The translations under genes were made by a program, and so were the position numbers. The notes below the pieces were generated by a model that saw only the letters and a program-made list of their open reading frames with translations, was not told the origin of the DNA and did no database searches. A DNA stretch of 64,000 nt, from positions 1,426,001-1,490,000 of the forward strand of contig NZ_PTRA01000001.1 in NCBI RefSeq assembly GCF_002943425.1, written 5' to 3'. Shown here piece after piece: positions 52,999-61,981 of the stretch. The DNA comes from Siphonobacter curvatus (GTDB taxonomy: Bacteria > Bacteroidota > Bacteroidia > Cytophagales > Spirosomataceae). Every line of letters begins with the position of its first letter. Position 1 is the stretch's first letter.

Positions 52999-53156
52999 GG
53001 TACTGACAGTTTAAAGGGTTAAAGATCGTCTTTTGACTCAAGTGTTGAGGGTTGGCAAATGTATTTTCTGAAACAGACTATCTAAAAAATTAGGCCACCT
53101 TGCTGGGAAAGCCCCGTCGGGAGCCTGTATGTTTGTCCTAAAATCACTTGTCAATC

Positions 53157-53387
53157 ATGTGGGAAGAAAAAGAGAATCAGCTGCAACGAAGCTTCGAATT
53201 CAACGACTTTTCTGAAGCCTTTGCCTTTATGACCCGGGTTGCGTTCATTGCTGAAAAGCATAATCACCATCCCGACTGGTCTAATGCCTACAACCAAGTG
53301 ACCATCGCCCTGACTTCGCACGACGCAGGGCATGTGGTGACGGAGAAAGACCGCCAGATGGCCAAAGAAATTGATCAATTGTTGTAA
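53157..53387 (+). CDS. Pterin-4a-carbinolamine dehydratase (PCD/DCoH)
   Basis: 76 residues from the ATG at 53157. The active-site pattern is present: EKHNHHPDW (His37, His38 with Pro39) and [12 protein letters not shown] with His55. It dehydrates 4a-hydroxytetrahydropterin to regenerate pterin cofactor after aromatic amino-acid hydroxylation. At the lower end of the family length. A TATGTTTG element (53128-53135) lies 21 bases upstream. Confidence 0.85.
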   Translation: MWEEKENQLQRSFEFNDFSEAFAFMTRVAFIAEKHNHHPDWSNAYNQVTIALTSHDAGHVVTEKDRQMAKEIDQLL

Positions 53388-53416
53388 GCGTTGATAGTCA
53401 TGTTCGTTGTCAAAGG

Positions 53417-53451
53417 AGTTGAACCGTCCTGAAAGGCAGGAGGGTTCAACT
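53417..53451. other. Hairpin between PCD gene and rsmI
   Basis: AGTTGAACC (53417-53425) pairs with GGTTCAACT (53443-53451); inner CCT/AGG pairs as well. No T tract, so it is a structured element rather than a standard terminator. Confidence 0.6.
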
Positions 53452-53542
53452 AACTACATCCTCACGGATTGGGAATACGCTCTTGAAGTGGAGAGTGAAC
53501 GAGCAGACTGAAAACAGTACATTGAAAACGGAAAACTTTTCC

Positions 53543-54220
53543 ATGAAACTTTACCTGGTTCCTACGCCGATTGGCAACTTGGATGATATTACACTGCGGT
53601 CGTTGAAAGTACTGCAAAGTGTGGACGCCATTCTGGCGGAAGATACCCGCACGACCGGGCAGTTGCTCAAACACCTGGGCATCCAAAAGCCGTTGATGGC
53701 CCACCATTCCCACAATGAACACGCGTCGGCGGGGGGCGTAGTGAAGATGATTCAATCCGGAAAAACGCTAGCTCTGGTTTCGGATGCAGGTACACCCGGC
53801 ATTTCGGATCCCGGCTTTTTACTGGTGCGTGAATGCCTCAAAAATGGTCTTGACGTGGAATGCCTGCCCGGAGCAACGGCGTTTGTGCCGGCTCTGGTCA
53901 ACTCCGGTTTGCCCACGGATCGGTTTACGTTCGAAGGCTTCCTGCCCCAGAAGAAAGGCCGTCAGACGCGAATTAAAAGTTTGGTGGAAGAGGAGCGGAC
54001 AATGGTCTTCTATGAGTCACCGCACCGGATTGTCAAAACACTCGAGCAACTGGCCGAAGCATTCGGCCCCGAGCGACCGGCTTCGATTTCACGAGAACTA
54101 ACCAAAGTATTTGAAGAAACCGTACGGGGTACTCTGACCGAACTCATCCAGCATTACACCCAGCACGCCGACCGCGTGAAAGGCGAGTTTGTACTGATTG
54201 TGGCCGGACTGGAAAAATAA
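53543..54220 (+). CDS. rsmI: 16S rRNA 2'-O-methyltransferase RsmI
   Basis: 225 residues from the ATG at 53543 (MKLYLVPTPIGNLDDITLR is the family start; an earlier in-frame ATG adds low-complexity residues). Tetrapyrrole-methylase fold with LAEDTRTTGQLLKHLGI, HNEHA, ALVSDAGTPGISDPGF and FYESPHRIVKTLEQL. It methylates the ribose of C1402 in 16S rRNA, by family knowledge, in the decoding centre. Slightly short at the C-terminus, as usual in Bacteroidota. Confidence 0.93.
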   Translation: MKLYLVPTPIGNLDDITLRSLKVLQSVDAILAEDTRTTGQLLKHLGIQKPLMAHHSHNEHASAGGVVKMIQSGKTLALVSDAGTPGISDPGFLLVRECLKNGLDVECLPGATAFVPALVNSGLPTDRFTFEGFLPQKKGRQTRIKSLVEEERTMVFYESPHRIVKTLEQLAEAFGPERPASISRELTKVFEETVRGTLTELIQHYTQHADRVKGEFVLIVAGLEK

Positions 54221-54255
54221 GTTCTTTTTAGTACGTTTGCCCCAAATCCTGCACC

Positions 54256-55434
54256 ATGGTTTTGCGTCGTCTGCTTCTTTTTTGTTTGCTTGGTTTCTCG
54301 TTCATGGCTAGGGCTCAGGTACTGAGTCCTCAGGCGAAGGTAAGTTTGCTAACGGTTGGTCCGGGTACCGACATCTATACCTTTTTCGGGCACACGGCCA
54401 TTTGGATCTATGACCCGGTACTGGGCCTGGATCAGGTGTATAACTACGGAACCTTCGATTTCCGGGCGTCTGGGTTTTACTGGAACTTCCTGCGGGGAAA
54501 TCTGCCGTACCAACTGTCGTCCGGGCCGTTGGATTATCCCGACCCGCGATACAGCCAGCTGGAGTACTGGAAATCGGAAAACCGGGGCGTCGTAGAACAG
54601 GTACTGAACTTTACCCCTGAGCAGAAACAGCGATTGTTTGAACTGATGGAGTTCAACGCTCTGCCCCAGAATAAAACCTACCAGTACCGACCGTACTACG
54701 ACAACTGCTCGACGCGGCCCCGGGATAAGGTATACGAAGCCGCTCAAGGTAGCATTCGTTACGATTCGACGGATGCCTTTTTAGTCGGCCGATCGTACCG
54801 GGACTGGATGAATGATTACTTGACCGACAGCCCCTGGTCCCGCGTAGGATTAAACCTGGCTCTGGGATACCCCATCGATCGGATTACGACAATGCAACAG
54901 GCCGCCTACATTCCCAATAACTTGTTGCGACTCTTCGACCGAGCCCAGATCGTACAGCCCGATGGCAGAAAAGAAAAACTGGTGCTGCAAACCAATACGC
55001 TGTTTAAGGCGGAACCCCAATCAACTAGTTTCCTCTGGATTGCGGCTTTCTGGCTGGTAATGGCGTCGCCCTTGCTGATACTGATCTTACGTCGGAAACA
55101 AATCAAAGCCGGGGGTACGTTCGACCGCACGCTACTCTTCATTACGGGACTTTTCGGCATTATCCATACGCTGCTCTGGTTCGGTACCCAACATGGCATT
55201 ACCGACTGGAATTACAGCATGTTCATTACCAATCCGTTCAATATTCCGGCTCTGTTATTACTGTCACGGAAACCCCGCTGGCTGATGTACTATTTCATCG
55301 CGGCCATGGTCTTTCTGGTGGCGGGTGTGATGCTGGAGATTCTGTTCTGGAAAGCAACTTACGGGATGATTTTCCTGACCGTTACGCTGTTCGTGCGTTA
55401 CCGCCATCTGGCTTTGTACGTGAAGAAGGGCTAA
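54256..55434 (+). CDS. Exported DUF4105 membrane-anchored protein
   Basis: 392 residues. Signal peptide 1-20 (FMARA before Gln21). DUF4105 domain at about 25-255 with TFFGHTAIWIYD and YYDNCSTRPRDKVYEA, whose His and Cys could be catalytic, reminiscent of cysteine peptidase-like folds (inference). Four to five membrane helices follow at about 257-385. A TACGTTTG element (54232-54239) lies 16 bases before the ATG. Common in Bacteroidota, no experimental function that I can name. Confidence 0.85.
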   Translation: MVLRRLLLFCLLGFSFMARAQVLSPQAKVSLLTVGPGTDIYTFFGHTAIWIYDPVLGLDQVYNYGTFDFRASGFYWNFLRGNLPYQLSSGPLDYPDPRYSQLEYWKSENRGVVEQVLNFTPEQKQRLFELMEFNALPQNKTYQYRPYYDNCSTRPRDKVYEAAQGSIRYDSTDAFLVGRSYRDWMNDYLTDSPWSRVGLNLALGYPIDRITTMQQAAYIPNNLLRLFDRAQIVQPDGRKEKLVLQTNTLFKAEPQSTSFLWIAAFWLVMASPLLILILRRKQIKAGGTFDRTLLFITGLFGIIHTLLWFGTQHGITDWNYSMFITNPFNIPALLLLSRKPRWLMYYFIAAMVFLVAGVMLEILFWKATYGMIFLTVTLFVRYRHLALYVKKG

Positions 55435-55463
55435 GAAATGTAGTTTCTACCGCAATAAAAAAT

Positions 55464-55493
55464 ACCGTCAGCTACGAACTGACGGGTTTTTTT
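55464..55493. terminator. Nested bidirectional terminator
   Basis: ACCGTCAG (55464-55471) pairs with CTGACGGGT (55479-55487) with T run to 55493; an outer TACCGC/GCGGTA pair with A and T runs encloses it. It serves convergent genes. Confidence 0.88.
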
Positions 55494-55511
55494 ACTGCGG
55501 TAAAGGTCGAT

Positions 55512-56870
55512 TTAATTCTCCCGAATATCCATCAGAATCCGCCAGTCCTTGGGCAGGTAATTATTTAGCCGATTGGGCAATACCTTCACCCAACCTAGTC
55601 CGTGGCCTTGGTATGAGACCAGATGCCAGCCTTTCTGAGAGGTTTCATACGCAAAATCTTCGCGTTTCAGAAAGCGTAAAGCATCCTCCCGCGATACCTC
55701 AAGTCGGGGAACGTCGGAGGAAAGCACGGTACTTAAGGCTAGTTCGTGATCCGGAATCAGGTCTGGTCCGGCCAGCTTGCCTAAACGTATGCCCGCCTTC
55801 CGTAGGTACAGATTCTGACTGATTGCCTCAAACTCCGGACGATGTTCGGGGTTGATCAGAAAGTAATCACCGTTTTTCTCGACCCATGCGTACAAAGACA
55901 AATCGTCCACCCAAGGCGTAAAGGCAGCCGTTTCAGTCCGGCGGTTTTTATTCTTTCCACCCGAAGTATTCCGAAAGGCGTAATCTTCCTGATCTTCCGT
56001 TTTCTGAAAGGCCGCAATAAAGAAACCTTCGCCTTCCACGCGGTCGGGCCAGAAACGATAACCGTAATTCTCCTGTTCGGTACGTACTTCCACGATACCT
56101 TCGTATGACCCTGCAAAGGGAATGGAAGTACAGGCAAACGATGAACTCAGCCAATCGAGTACCTGCTCGTTTTCTTCGCTGGAATAGGAGCAGGTGGAGT
56201 AGATCAGCACCCCTCCTTCGCGTAGCGTGGGCCATACGTCGGCCAGAATCCGTTGCTGACGCTGCGAACACAGAGCCACGTTTTCTTCCGACCACTCGGT
56301 AATGGCCGCCGCATCTTTGCGAAACAGGCCCGAACCAGAACAGGGGGCATCTACCACGACAATATCAAAGAAACCCGGCAGACGCTGGAAGTCACGGGGA
56401 TCGTTATTGGTAACAAAGGAATGAATGCGACCCCATTTGGTCAGGTTATCGGCCAGTACGCCCGAACGGGGCCGGATGACTTCATTCGATACCAGCAGCG
56501 AGTCGTCGCTGAGCAAACTGGAAAGGAGTGTACTCTTGCCGCCCGGAGCCGCACACAGGTCGAGTACCCGCAGCGGTTCTTCTTCCATGATCTGCCGGAA
56601 GAAGGCTTCCAGAAACATCGAGCTGGCTTCCTGAACGTAATAGGTACCGGCGTGAAAGAGGGGATCGAGTGTAAATACGGGCCGTTCGGGCAAGTAAAAG
56701 CCTAGGTCGGTCCAAGGTACGGACGTGGCCCCGTCAGTCGGACTTATTTTTTTTACAGGATTAATGCGAATCGAGACTGGAGCGGGCTTTTCGTGAGCCT
56801 CCAGGAATTTTTTTTTATTAAAACCGCTTTCTTCTTCTAGGGAGGAAAGCAGTGAATCAGGAAGTTGCAT
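55512..56870 (-). CDS. rRNA m5C methyltransferase (NOL1/NOP2/Sun, RsmF-like)
   Basis: 452 residues. N-terminal RNA-binding part (1-95), SAM-binding VLDLCAAPGGKSTLL (102-116), double catalytic Cys: Cys177 in DAPCSGSGLF and Cys227 in YSTCSYSSEEN. The C-terminal about 130 residues form the RsmF-type extension and PUA-like end (YQGHGLGWVKVLPNRLNNYLP). Makes 5-methylcytosine in rRNA or tRNA; the precise base is not certain. Convergent with the DUF4105 gene. Confidence 0.9.
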   Translation of the reverse strand: MQLPDSLLSSLEEESGFNKKKFLEAHEKPAPVSIRINPVKKISPTDGATSVPWTDLGFYLPERPVFTLDPLFHAGTYYVQEASSMFLEAFFRQIMEEEPLRVLDLCAAPGGKSTLLSSLLSDDSLLVSNEVIRPRSGVLADNLTKWGRIHSFVTNNDPRDFQRLPGFFDIVVVDAPCSGSGLFRKDAAAITEWSEENVALCSQRQQRILADVWPTLREGGVLIYSTCSYSSEENEQVLDWLSSSFACTSIPFAGSYEGIVEVRTEQENYGYRFWPDRVEGEGFFIAAFQKTEDQEDYAFRNTSGGKNKNRRTETAAFTPWVDDLSLYAWVEKNGDYFLINPEHRPEFEAISQNLYLRKAGIRLGKLAGPDLIPDHELALSTVLSSDVPRLEVSREDALRFLKREDFAYETSQKGWHLVSYQGHGLGWVKVLPNRLNNYLPKDWRILMDIREN

Positions 56871-57046
56871 AAGCGAAAAGGGAGAATTTTACCCTAAAAT
56901 TTAACAAATCTACGATTCAATCTTTTTGTCATTCCCAGACGAATTGGCTATTTTCGATAGAATACGAAAAAAAGCAGTTTCTTCGTTTTGAATCTTTCAA
57001 AGAAAAATTGCTTTATTTTGCCTCAACGATTGTCTTAATCCGTGAA

Positions 57047-57826
57047 ATGAACTATTCAATTAAACAAGAAGACGGCTATCAGTTTATCGACGAAGGGCAA
57101 GGCGAAATTGTCATGATGCTTCATGGCTTGTTCGGAGCCCTGTCCAACTGGGATGCGGTCATTAATACATTCAGAGATCAGTATCGGGTGATTATCCCAC
57201 TGATGCCTGTTTATGAAATGCCCCCGCGGGAAGCCGGTGTGGAAGGATTAACGGCCTTTGTCGAAAAATTCGTACAGGATCGTAAGCTTACCGACCTTAC
57301 GCTGGTAGGAAATTCTCTGGGTGGCCATATTGCTTTGTTGTATACCATCAAAAATCCCGAGAATGTGAAGCGGTTGGTGCTGACGGGTAGCTCTGGATTG
57401 TTTGAAAACGCAATGGGCGGTAGTTATCCCAAACGCGGTAGTTACGAGTACATTCGCGAGCGGGTTTCTTATACCTTCTACGATCCGAACGTGGCTACGC
57501 CCGAGCTGATCGAGGAATGTTTTGAGATTACGAATAGCATTCCCAAGTGTATGAGTATCGTACAGATTGCCAAGTCGGCTCAACGCAACAACGTGGGCAA
57601 AGATTTGTCGCAGATTCAGGTACCGACGCTGCTCATCTGGGGATTAAATGATACCATTACGCCTCCGACAGTAGCTCACGAATTTGATCGGCTGATTCCG
57701 AATACGGAGCTGTATTTTATCGATAAATGCTGTCATGCTCCGATGATGGAGCACCCGGAAGAATTCAACCAGATTCTGGCCGGATTTTTGAAGCGTACCA
57801 AAGAGTTGGTACTCGTAGAAAACTAA
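57047..57826 (+). CDS. Alpha/beta hydrolase
   Basis: 259 residues from the ATG at 57047. Catalytic triad Ser90 in LVGNSLGGH (nucleophile elbow GNSLGG), Asp202 in WGLNDTITP and His230 in DKCCHAPMMEHP; oxyanion HG in MMLHGLFGALSNW (25-34). Cytoplasmic, no signal peptide. The fold resembles small-ester or C-C hydrolases; substrate unknown. Followed 93 bases later by the CBS-domain gene. Confidence 0.9.
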   Translation: MNYSIKQEDGYQFIDEGQGEIVMMLHGLFGALSNWDAVINTFRDQYRVIIPLMPVYEMPPREAGVEGLTAFVEKFVQDRKLTDLTLVGNSLGGHIALLYTIKNPENVKRLVLTGSSGLFENAMGGSYPKRGSYEYIRERVSYTFYDPNVATPELIEECFEITNSIPKCMSIVQIAKSAQRNNVGKDLSQIQVPTLLIWGLNDTITPPTVAHEFDRLIPNTELYFIDKCCHAPMMEHPEEFNQILAGFLKRTKELVLVEN

Positions 57827-57919
57827 TCACTGCTCTCTTCCATCTGTCGACGTATCTAAACGAGTAACTTATTGAGTAAACCGGACCATCGCATTCACTA
57901 GTCAATAACCCATGGCCTT

Positions 57920-58585
57920 ATGCTTGCTGAAGAACTGATTGACCCCTTATTGCCGACATTACGGCCAACGGACACCGTGGGAAAAGCATTGGATTGGATG
58001 CAGGAATTCCGTATTCCCCAGCTGGCCTTAGCCGAAGGAGAAACGTACGTTGGCATTCTTTCGGAAGAGCGTTTAATGAACGCTGACGAAGAAGATTCAC
58101 TGGCTGAATTAGAGCCCGAATACGCAACGGTAACCGTACAGCCCTATCAACACTTGTACGACTTGTTACGGACCGCCCAGCTGTATCAGCTCGAGGTATT
58201 ACCCGTAGTGGATGAAGAACAGCAGTTTACCGGAAGCATTTCGGTGAATGAACTACTGAAGCGGTTTGCCAGTGAACTGGGTACGCAGGAAGAGGGAGCG
58301 GTGCTGGTGTTGCAAGTGGAAGATCGGGATTACTCCATGAGTGAAGTCAGTCGGCTGATTGAGTCGAATGATGTGAAAATAGTGAGTAGTTATTTCCACA
58401 GTGGGGATTATGAAACGGATCGTCCGGGTAAACTGACCCTAAAGCTGAATCGCCGCGATATCAAAGCGGTCATTGCTACCTTTGAACGGTATAATTATGT
58501 CATTGATTCGGTTTTTACGACGGAAGCACTCGATACAACGGACCGGGATCGACTGGATCTTTTGTTACGTTATCTGAACATTTAG
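57920..58585 (+). CDS. CBS-domain protein with ACT-like C-terminus
   Basis: 221 residues. Two CBS motifs in about 1-125 (RPTDTVGKALDWMQEFRIPQLAL, then VTVQPYQHLYDLLRTAQLYQLEVLPVVD) and an ACT-like part (about 136-210; GAVLVLQVEDRDYSMSEVSRLIE). This AcuB-like layout senses nucleotides or small ligands and controls an enzyme or transporter, by family. The partner is not evident; the gene ends at a strong terminator. Confidence 0.85.
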   Translation: MLAEELIDPLLPTLRPTDTVGKALDWMQEFRIPQLALAEGETYVGILSEERLMNADEEDSLAELEPEYATVTVQPYQHLYDLLRTAQLYQLEVLPVVDEEQQFTGSISVNELLKRFASELGTQEEGAVLVLQVEDRDYSMSEVSRLIESNDVKIVSSYFHSGDYETDRPGKLTLKLNRRDIKAVIATFERYNYVIDSVFTTEALDTTDRDRLDLLLRYLNI

Positions 58586-58600
58586 ATAAAAACGAAATTA

Positions 58601-58638
58601 AAAAAGAGCTTCCTTCTACTGAAGGAAGCTCTTTTTTG
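58601..58638. terminator. Bidirectional terminator
   Basis: Perfect 17-base arms AAAAAAGAGCTTCCTTC (58601-58617) and GAAGGAAGCTCTTTTTT (58622-58638), loop TACT. Confidence 0.95.
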
Positions 58639-58707
58639 TTTAGGCGGCTTGTTTTTTTACGAAGTTTATTAAACGAGATAACCCGAAACTCGATAGCCCC
58701 AAACGTC

Positions 58708-59211
58708 ATGAAAAAGCAATCTCCCTCCATCAGTCCGCTTCCGCTATCGCACGAACAATCGCTATTTGAAAAATTTTCTTCTTGGGTTACGAAAGCCACT
58801 GGTAGTGTGTGGGCTTTTCTGATTGCCCTGGGCGTTGTCCTGGTTTGGGCTATTAGCGGGCCATTTTTTCATTACTCAGAAACCTGGCAACTGGTCATTA
58901 ATACCTCTACCACGATTGTTACGTTTCTGATGGTGTTCGTCATCCAGAAAGCACAAAATAAAGATTCAGTATCTATCCAATTGAAACTGAATGAACTCAT
59001 TGCTGCGACGAAGGGAGCGAGTAACCGACTGGTAGGGGTAGAAAGTCTGAATCAGGATGAACTCGACGTGTTGTGTAAGCACTACGAAACGCTGGCCGAT
59101 CTGACGCGAAAAGCCAGTGACTTACGCAAATCACACTCGATCGAAGAAGCGTACAAAGATACCCGCGATAAACTGCAGGAGGAAGAAGGCTCCAATCTGG
59201 AAGCTCTCTAA
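58708..59211 (+). CDS. Low-affinity iron permease family protein
   Basis: 167 residues from the ATG at 58708; earlier in-frame starts would lie in the terminator. Two membrane helices (about 40-62 and 70-92; ATGSVWAFLIALGVVLVWAISGP and LVINTSTTIVTFLMVFVIQ regions) are followed by the conserved KAQNKDSVSIQLKLNELIA segment of the Pfam iron-permease family and a helical tail. Whether it truly moves iron in bacteria is not settled. Convergent with proA. Confidence 0.85.
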   Translation: MKKQSPSISPLPLSHEQSLFEKFSSWVTKATGSVWAFLIALGVVLVWAISGPFFHYSETWQLVINTSTTIVTFLMVFVIQKAQNKDSVSIQLKLNELIAATKGASNRLVGVESLNQDELDVLCKHYETLADLTRKASDLRKSHSIEEAYKDTRDKLQEEEGSNLEAL

Positions 59212-59248
59212 ACGCAGTAATAAAGTATAACCTTTGTCTGAAAATGCG

Positions 59249-59280
59249 AACCGGCGACTCGTAACGGTGAGTCGCCGGTT
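59249..59280 (-). terminator. Terminator of proBA
   Basis: Perfect 12-base arms AACCGGCGACTC (59249-59260) and GAGTCGCCGGTT (59269-59280), ten bases beyond the proA stop; the T tail on minus is short (CGCATTTT). Confidence 0.75.
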
Positions 59281-59290
59281 GCGATGCGGA

Positions 59291-60562
59291 TTACCAGCGA
59301 ACCTGTCCTGTTCCTTCAATAATCCATTTTTCAGTAACCAGCTTTTCCAGAGCAAAGGGGCCACGAGCGTGCAGCTTCTGCGTACTGATGCCAATTTCAG
59401 CTCCCAGTCCAAATTCAGCCCCATCGGTGAAGCGGGTAGAGGCGTTGGCGTATACGGCGGCGGCATCTACTTCTTCCAGAAAACGGCGGCACACGTCCGG
59501 GTTTTCTGAAACAATGGCCTCCGAGTGACGCGACGAGTAGGTACGAATGTGCTCCAGAGCTTCGTCCAGTCCCGGTACTACTTTGATGGTAATTTTATAA
59601 TCGAGCCATTCTTTACCAAAATCTTCTTCCTGAGCGTGGTACAGTTGCGGATAACCCGTTTTTTCCAGCACGTAATACGCAGCTGGGTCGGCGTAGATCT
59701 CGACATTCCATTTTTCAAAATCCTGACAAAGCATCGGTAAGAAGGCCGAAGCAATGCCCTGGTCGACGAGTAAGCCATCGAGCGAATTACAAACCGAAGG
59801 ACGGGATACGCGGGCGTTTATCACAATATCACAGGCCTTTTCTAGGTCGGCTTCCTCCTGCACATAGGTATGAACGACACCCGCTCCGGTTTCGATAGTG
59901 GGTACCAGCGAATGCTGACGGACAAACTGAATGAGTTGCTCCGAACCCCGCGGAATGATGATGTCCACGTAACGGGTGGCCGTTAGCAATTCTTTCATCA
60001 GCTCGCGATCGGTGGGTAACAGTGTGATGACTTCGACCGGAACCTGGTGTTCCTCTAATACCTGATGCACCAGCCCTACCAAATACTGGTTCGTATGCCA
60101 GGCATCGCTGCCCCCGCGAAGGACTACGGCATTCCCCGAACGCAGGCAAAGGGCGGTTACATCAATCGTTACGTTGGGGCGTGATTCGTAAATAACCCCC
60201 ACCACGCCCATCGGTACCGCGATTTTCTTTAGGTGCAGTCCGTTTGGTAAGGTACGTTCCAGTAAAATCTGGTTTGTCGGATCGGCTAGTTGGGCTACAT
60301 CCCGTACGCTTTGAGCCAGATTTTCGATTCTTTTCTCCGTCAGTAGCAACCGATCCCATTTCGGGTCGCTTTGTGGCATGCGTTCTAGGTCCTTTTGATT
60401 CTCGGCTTGAATTACGGCCGTATGGGCAAGCAGAACCTCCGCCAGGCGATGAAGTAGAGCGGCTTTCTGAGCATCTGTCAGTCGGCGTAGAGCCGGAGCC
60501 GCCGCGTGCGTAGCCGCCAGTTGGGGAACGATGGAAAGAATTTCGGAATCCGAAGCAGACAT
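59291..60562 (-). CDS. proA: Glutamate-5-semialdehyde dehydrogenase
   Basis: 423 residues, full length. Aldehyde-dehydrogenase fold: LKKIAVPMGVVGVIYESRPNVT, ALCLRSGNAVVLRGGSDAW, and catalytic Cys257 in RPSVCNSLDGLLVD. It reduces glutamyl-5-phosphate with NADPH, the second step of proline synthesis. Lies 44 bases behind proB on the same strand, with a terminator after it: a proBA operon. Confidence 0.96.
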   Translation of the reverse strand: MSASDSEILSIVPQLAATHAAAPALRRLTDAQKAALLHRLAEVLLAHTAVIQAENQKDLERMPQSDPKWDRLLLTEKRIENLAQSVRDVAQLADPTNQILLERTLPNGLHLKKIAVPMGVVGVIYESRPNVTIDVTALCLRSGNAVVLRGGSDAWHTNQYLVGLVHQVLEEHQVPVEVITLLPTDRELMKELLTATRYVDIIIPRGSEQLIQFVRQHSLVPTIETGAGVVHTYVQEEADLEKACDIVINARVSRPSVCNSLDGLLVDQGIASAFLPMLCQDFEKWNVEIYADPAAYYVLEKTGYPQLYHAQEEDFGKEWLDYKITIKVVPGLDEALEHIRTYSSRHSEAIVSENPDVCRRFLEEVDAAAVYANASTRFTDGAEFGLGAEIGISTQKLHARGPFALEKLVTEKWIIEGTGQVRW

Positions 60563-60606
60563 ATCGCAAAAAGGATTTAAGGCGTAGGAATCAGCAAACG
60601 GAATCC

Positions 60607-61638
60607 CTACAGTAAAACAATATCGTCAGCGTGAGCGACTTCAAAATTCTGGGTTTTCAGGTTTTCTGCCACGATTCGCGAAGATTCCCGGGCTTTAGCT
60701 ACGGCAATTATCTGAGCCGATTCATCCCGGATTTCAATGACCTCGCCGCGATCAAACTCTCCCGTAACTTCCTGAATACCCACGGCCAGTAAACTCCGCC
60801 GATCGCGTAGAGCCTTTACGGCTCCGGCGTCAATACGTAGCTGCCCGGCGATGAGACTACCCGTGCCTAACCATTTATGGCGGGCTTTCAGGGATACCTT
60901 TTCGGGGGTGAAAACGGTACCCGTTTCTTCCTTCAAAGCGTTGAGAATGCCTTCTGGTGTATGGATTCCAAAAATGACCACCCGGATGCCCATGCGTACG
61001 GCCCGTTTGGCGAAGCTGAGTTTGGAAACCATACCGCCCAGACCAACGGCCGTTTTAGAGGTATCGGCCAAGCCCAGTATGCTTTCATCAATATGTTCGA
61101 CGCGGGGAACGATGGCTCCGTCGTGATCGAGTAAACCGCCTACGGAGGTGCTGAACAGCAGCGTATCGGCTCCGAGTCCAGCGGCGAGTAAAGTCGCCAG
61201 TTCGTCGTTATCCGAAAATTTTAACTCTAGATCCGATACTACGTCGTTTTCGTTGGCGACTGGAATCACCCCGTTTTCCCAAAGGGTCTCGTAGGTTTGC
61301 TTGAGTTGCAGAAACTGCGAGCGGTTGGCAAAGTGGCTTCGTTCGCACAGACTTTGGGCGACCGGAATCCCGAATGCCCCAAAGTATTTCGTGTACAAAC
61401 CCAACAGGAGGGGATTGCCAATGGCGGCTGCCGCTTTACGTTGCGAGAGTTCACCCCGATAATTCTGCAGATAGGCTTTACCGGCACCCACAGCTCCCGA
61501 AGAAACCAGTACAATCCGATACTGATCGTGAAGCTGAGCGGCCTGACGGGCAATTTCCAGAATTGTGGCCTCATTGATCTCACCGTTTACTTTGGTGAGA
61601 CTGGCCGTACCAAATTTAATGACTAAGATAGGCTTCAT
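60607..61638 (-). CDS. proB: Glutamate 5-kinase
   Basis: 343 residues. Amino-acid-kinase domain: VIKFGTASLT, IVLVSSGAVGAGKAYL, PVANENDVVSDLELKFSDND, DTSKTAVGLGGMVSKLSFAKRA. C-terminal PUA domain (about 262-343, SLIAGQLRIDAGAVKAL ... GVQEV-like GIQEVTGEFDRGEVIEIRD). It phosphorylates glutamate as the first step of proline synthesis and is feedback-inhibited by proline in known enzymes. A TACCTTTG element (minus, 61647-61654) is ten bases before the ATG. Confidence 0.96.
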   Translation of the reverse strand: MKPILVIKFGTASLTKVNGEINEATILEIARQAAQLHDQYRIVLVSSGAVGAGKAYLQNYRGELSQRKAAAAIGNPLLLGLYTKYFGAFGIPVAQSLCERSHFANRSQFLQLKQTYETLWENGVIPVANENDVVSDLELKFSDNDELATLLAAGLGADTLLFSTSVGGLLDHDGAIVPRVEHIDESILGLADTSKTAVGLGGMVSKLSFAKRAVRMGIRVVIFGIHTPEGILNALKEETGTVFTPEKVSLKARHKWLGTGSLIAGQLRIDAGAVKALRDRRSLLAVGIQEVTGEFDRGEVIEIRDESAQIIAVAKARESSRIVAENLKTQNFEVAHADDIVLL

Positions 61639-61981
61639 ACTGACGGCAAAGGTAGGGATTTGGTACTCAATCTGGTTACTATGTCTATTTTGTAGATTTT
61701 CTGGTTTTAAGGTTTTAAAAATGGGTTTTTAGGGATTTATTTTTTGAAAATAGCGAATAATAGGTTTGTAAAAAGGCTGTTTTGGTCGACAAAAACCATA
61801 AATTAGTAAAAATAGATAGCAGTGGCTAGTTGCATACTTCCCAAAGAATAATTAATTTTATGCTCAGAAAGGGAAAATTTTTTTCATTAAAATAGAAGCA
61901 TGGTAAAATTTTCTACTACTTCTTTCTAAAGTCCCATTCAGGTCGCTCGCATACCACAAAACCATCAAACGCTTACGAAAG
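61639..61981. other. AT-rich divergent promoter region
   Basis: 343 bases between proB and the exported aminotransferase. It holds the proB -7 element (61647-61654, minus). The middle (61680-61920) is AT-rich with poly-T and poly-A tracts, no gene and no clear repeat. Confidence 0.55.
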
